From Chloroflexota bacterium (lineage in GTDB: Bacteria > Chloroflexota > Dehalococcoidia > SAR202 > UBA11138): DNA of 6,784 nucleotides. The stretch spans positions 1 through 6,784 of the forward strand of contig JADFHV010000117.1 in assembly GCA_022566975.1 (NCBI GenBank), in the 5' to 3' direction. Within the stretch, counting starts at the first letter, position 1; the number at the start of each line of letters is the position of its first letter. Position numbers and translations under genes: made by a program. Shown one piece after another: positions 5,829 to 6,784 of the stretch. Under the pieces are notes generated by a model, which had not been told where the DNA came from, did no database searches, and saw only the letters and a program-made list of their open reading frames with translations.

Positions 5829-6784
5829 ATGCTTCTTCGAATAGTCCGTCGAGCGCTTGTAGCCCTGGCAGTGCTATTCCTAGTGCTGGTCATTGTGACC
5901 GCGGTTACGCCCCAGGGCCGTACCGCCTTCCAGACACTGCTGTTCCTGCCTCAGGTGCTGCCGTCGTTCCCGATAAAGCCCCAGGAGTGGGTGACCGGCG
6001 ACCCGGTCAAGCATGAGATAGAGTTCCCGCTGGCCCAGGGTGTCGGAACGGCCGACCTCTACGTGCCCTCGGGCTCCGGCGATCACCCCGCCGTCCTGTT
6101 CTTCCTGGGCGCCGTGCCACCCGACCGCGACGAGAGCCGCATAGTAGGGCTCGCCGAGGGTCTCGCCCGCGCCGGCATAGTGGTCATGATCCCGTGGCTG
6201 GACAGCCAGGAGCAGAGCCGGATCGCCTCGGAGGATATCGAAAGCCTGGTCCGGGCCTTCCAGCACCTGCGTACCCTCGAGTCCGTAGACCCGGACAGAG
6301 TCGGCATGGGCGGTATCTGTACCGGCGCGTCCCTGGCCACCGTCGCCGCTCAGGACGAGCGCATCAGGGACGACGTCAAGTTCATCAACTTCTTCGCCGG
6401 CTACTACGACGCCGTAGACATGGTCAGGGCCATAGGCAGCAGGAGCCGATTCTATGGCGATGTCGCGGCCCCGTGGAAGCCCGCCAAGCTCACCCTGCGC
6501 GTCTTCACCAACCTTATGGTAGACCGCGTCAACGACGCCGACGACCGGGAGTTGTTGAACCGGATCTTCATAGCCAGGACGACGTGGACGGAGGACGAGC
6601 TGGGGTCCCTCACTACAGAGGGGATGGCGGTCTACAAGCTGCTGCAGGGGGTCCCTCGAGACGAGGTCGACGCGCTCATCGCCCAGCTATCGCCGGAAAC
6701 TATGGAGTTCCTGGCCCTGATCTCGCCCAGCACCCACCTCGATCGACTGAAAGCCCGGATGCTGATCATGCACGACCGCGCCGA
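5829..6784 (+). CDS. Membrane-anchored alpha/beta hydrolase, dienelactone-hydrolase-like, 3' truncated by the window
   Basis: An open frame of 318 whole codons from ATG 5829 runs off the right edge with no stop. Residues 9-26 are strongly hydrophobic after R4, R7 and R8, giving an uncleaved signal-anchor whose catalytic domain should lie outside the cytoplasm. From about 60 onward the protein looks like an alpha/beta hydrolase: a strand AVLFFLGAV (88-96), ARAGIVVMIPWL (113-124), then VDPDRVGMGGICTGASLATV (153-172), in which G-I-C-T-G puts Cys164 at the nucleophile elbow, as in dienelactone hydrolases (G-x-C-x-G) rather than the common Ser. ARMLIMHDRA (309-318) looks like the strand leading to the catalytic acid, which would come at or just after the edge; the histidine lies beyond. 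Residues about 200-300 are helical-looking and may form a lid. An in-frame TTG at 5787 would add 14 residues (RPFDETWEETPDD after the start) with GC-rich third positions, so the true start may be earlier. Substrate unknown. Confidence 0.78.
   Translation, partial: MLLRIVRRALVALAVLFLVLVIVTAVTPQGRTAFQTLLFLPQVLPSFPIKPQEWVTGDPVKHEIEFPLAQGVGTADLYVPSGSGDHPAVLFFLGAVPPDRDESRIVGLAEGLARAGIVVMIPWLDSQEQSRIASEDIESLVRAFQHLRTLESVDPDRVGMGGICTGASLATVAAQDERIRDDVKFINFFAGYYDAVDMVRAIGSRSRFYGDVAAPWKPAKLTLRVFTNLMVDRVNDADDRELLNRIFIARTTWTEDELGSLTTEGMAVYKLLQGVPRDEVDALIAQLSPETMEFLALISPSTHLDRLKARMLIMHDRA

Noticed and set aside
5880..6340. Minus-strand frames (to 128 codons) opposite the hydrolase
   Set aside because: They are antisense to an open plus-strand frame with clear alpha/beta hydrolase motifs and a hydrophobic anchor.

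Overview
The window carries conserved bacterial housekeeping genes on high-GC DNA with strong G/C preference at third codon positions. Gene content and protein style (a YvcK with a two-helix membrane anchor, a YPGMGIKRW motif before the first helix, and ispD-ispF-cysS packed together) suggest a Chloroflexota genome, perhaps of the Dehalococcoidia/SAR202 type. That placement rests on recalled family resemblance, not on a search. No RNA gene, mobile element, CRISPR array or sign of recent transfer is visible.

Left half, plus strand (1-2839): the 3' end of gatB (glutamyl-tRNA amidotransferase subunit B), then yvcK (UDP-sugar-binding morphogenesis/gluconeogenesis factor), secG (protein translocase subunit) and a SAM hydroxide adenosyltransferase (DUF62 family). 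Gaps are 4, 24 and 40 bases, so they are probably one transcription unit.

Middle, minus strand (2836-5650): read from the right, ispD, ispF, cysS and a short YbjQ-type protein. ispD/ispF and ispF/cysS overlap by an ATGA each, implying translational coupling. IspD and IspF catalyse two steps of the MEP isoprenoid pathway; CysS charges tRNA-Cys. This operon meets the plus-strand unit tail to tail: the two last genes overlap by four bases and their stop codons share one CTAG palindrome, leaving no room for a terminator between them.

Right end (5651-6784): a 178-base divergent intergenic region holds a candidate ispD promoter and an imperfect 26-bp dyad. Beyond it a membrane-anchored alpha/beta hydrolase with a G-x-C-x-G nucleophile elbow (dienelactone-hydrolase-like) reads off the right edge. 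This gene is open to the end of the window, so it has no stop here.

Most of the window is ordinary. The points that deserve a second look are the dyad in the divergent control region, the anchored cysteine hydrolase, the shortened YbjQ protein, the insertion in the SAM hydrolase and the membrane-anchored YvcK. I found no convincing case for a wholly new system.
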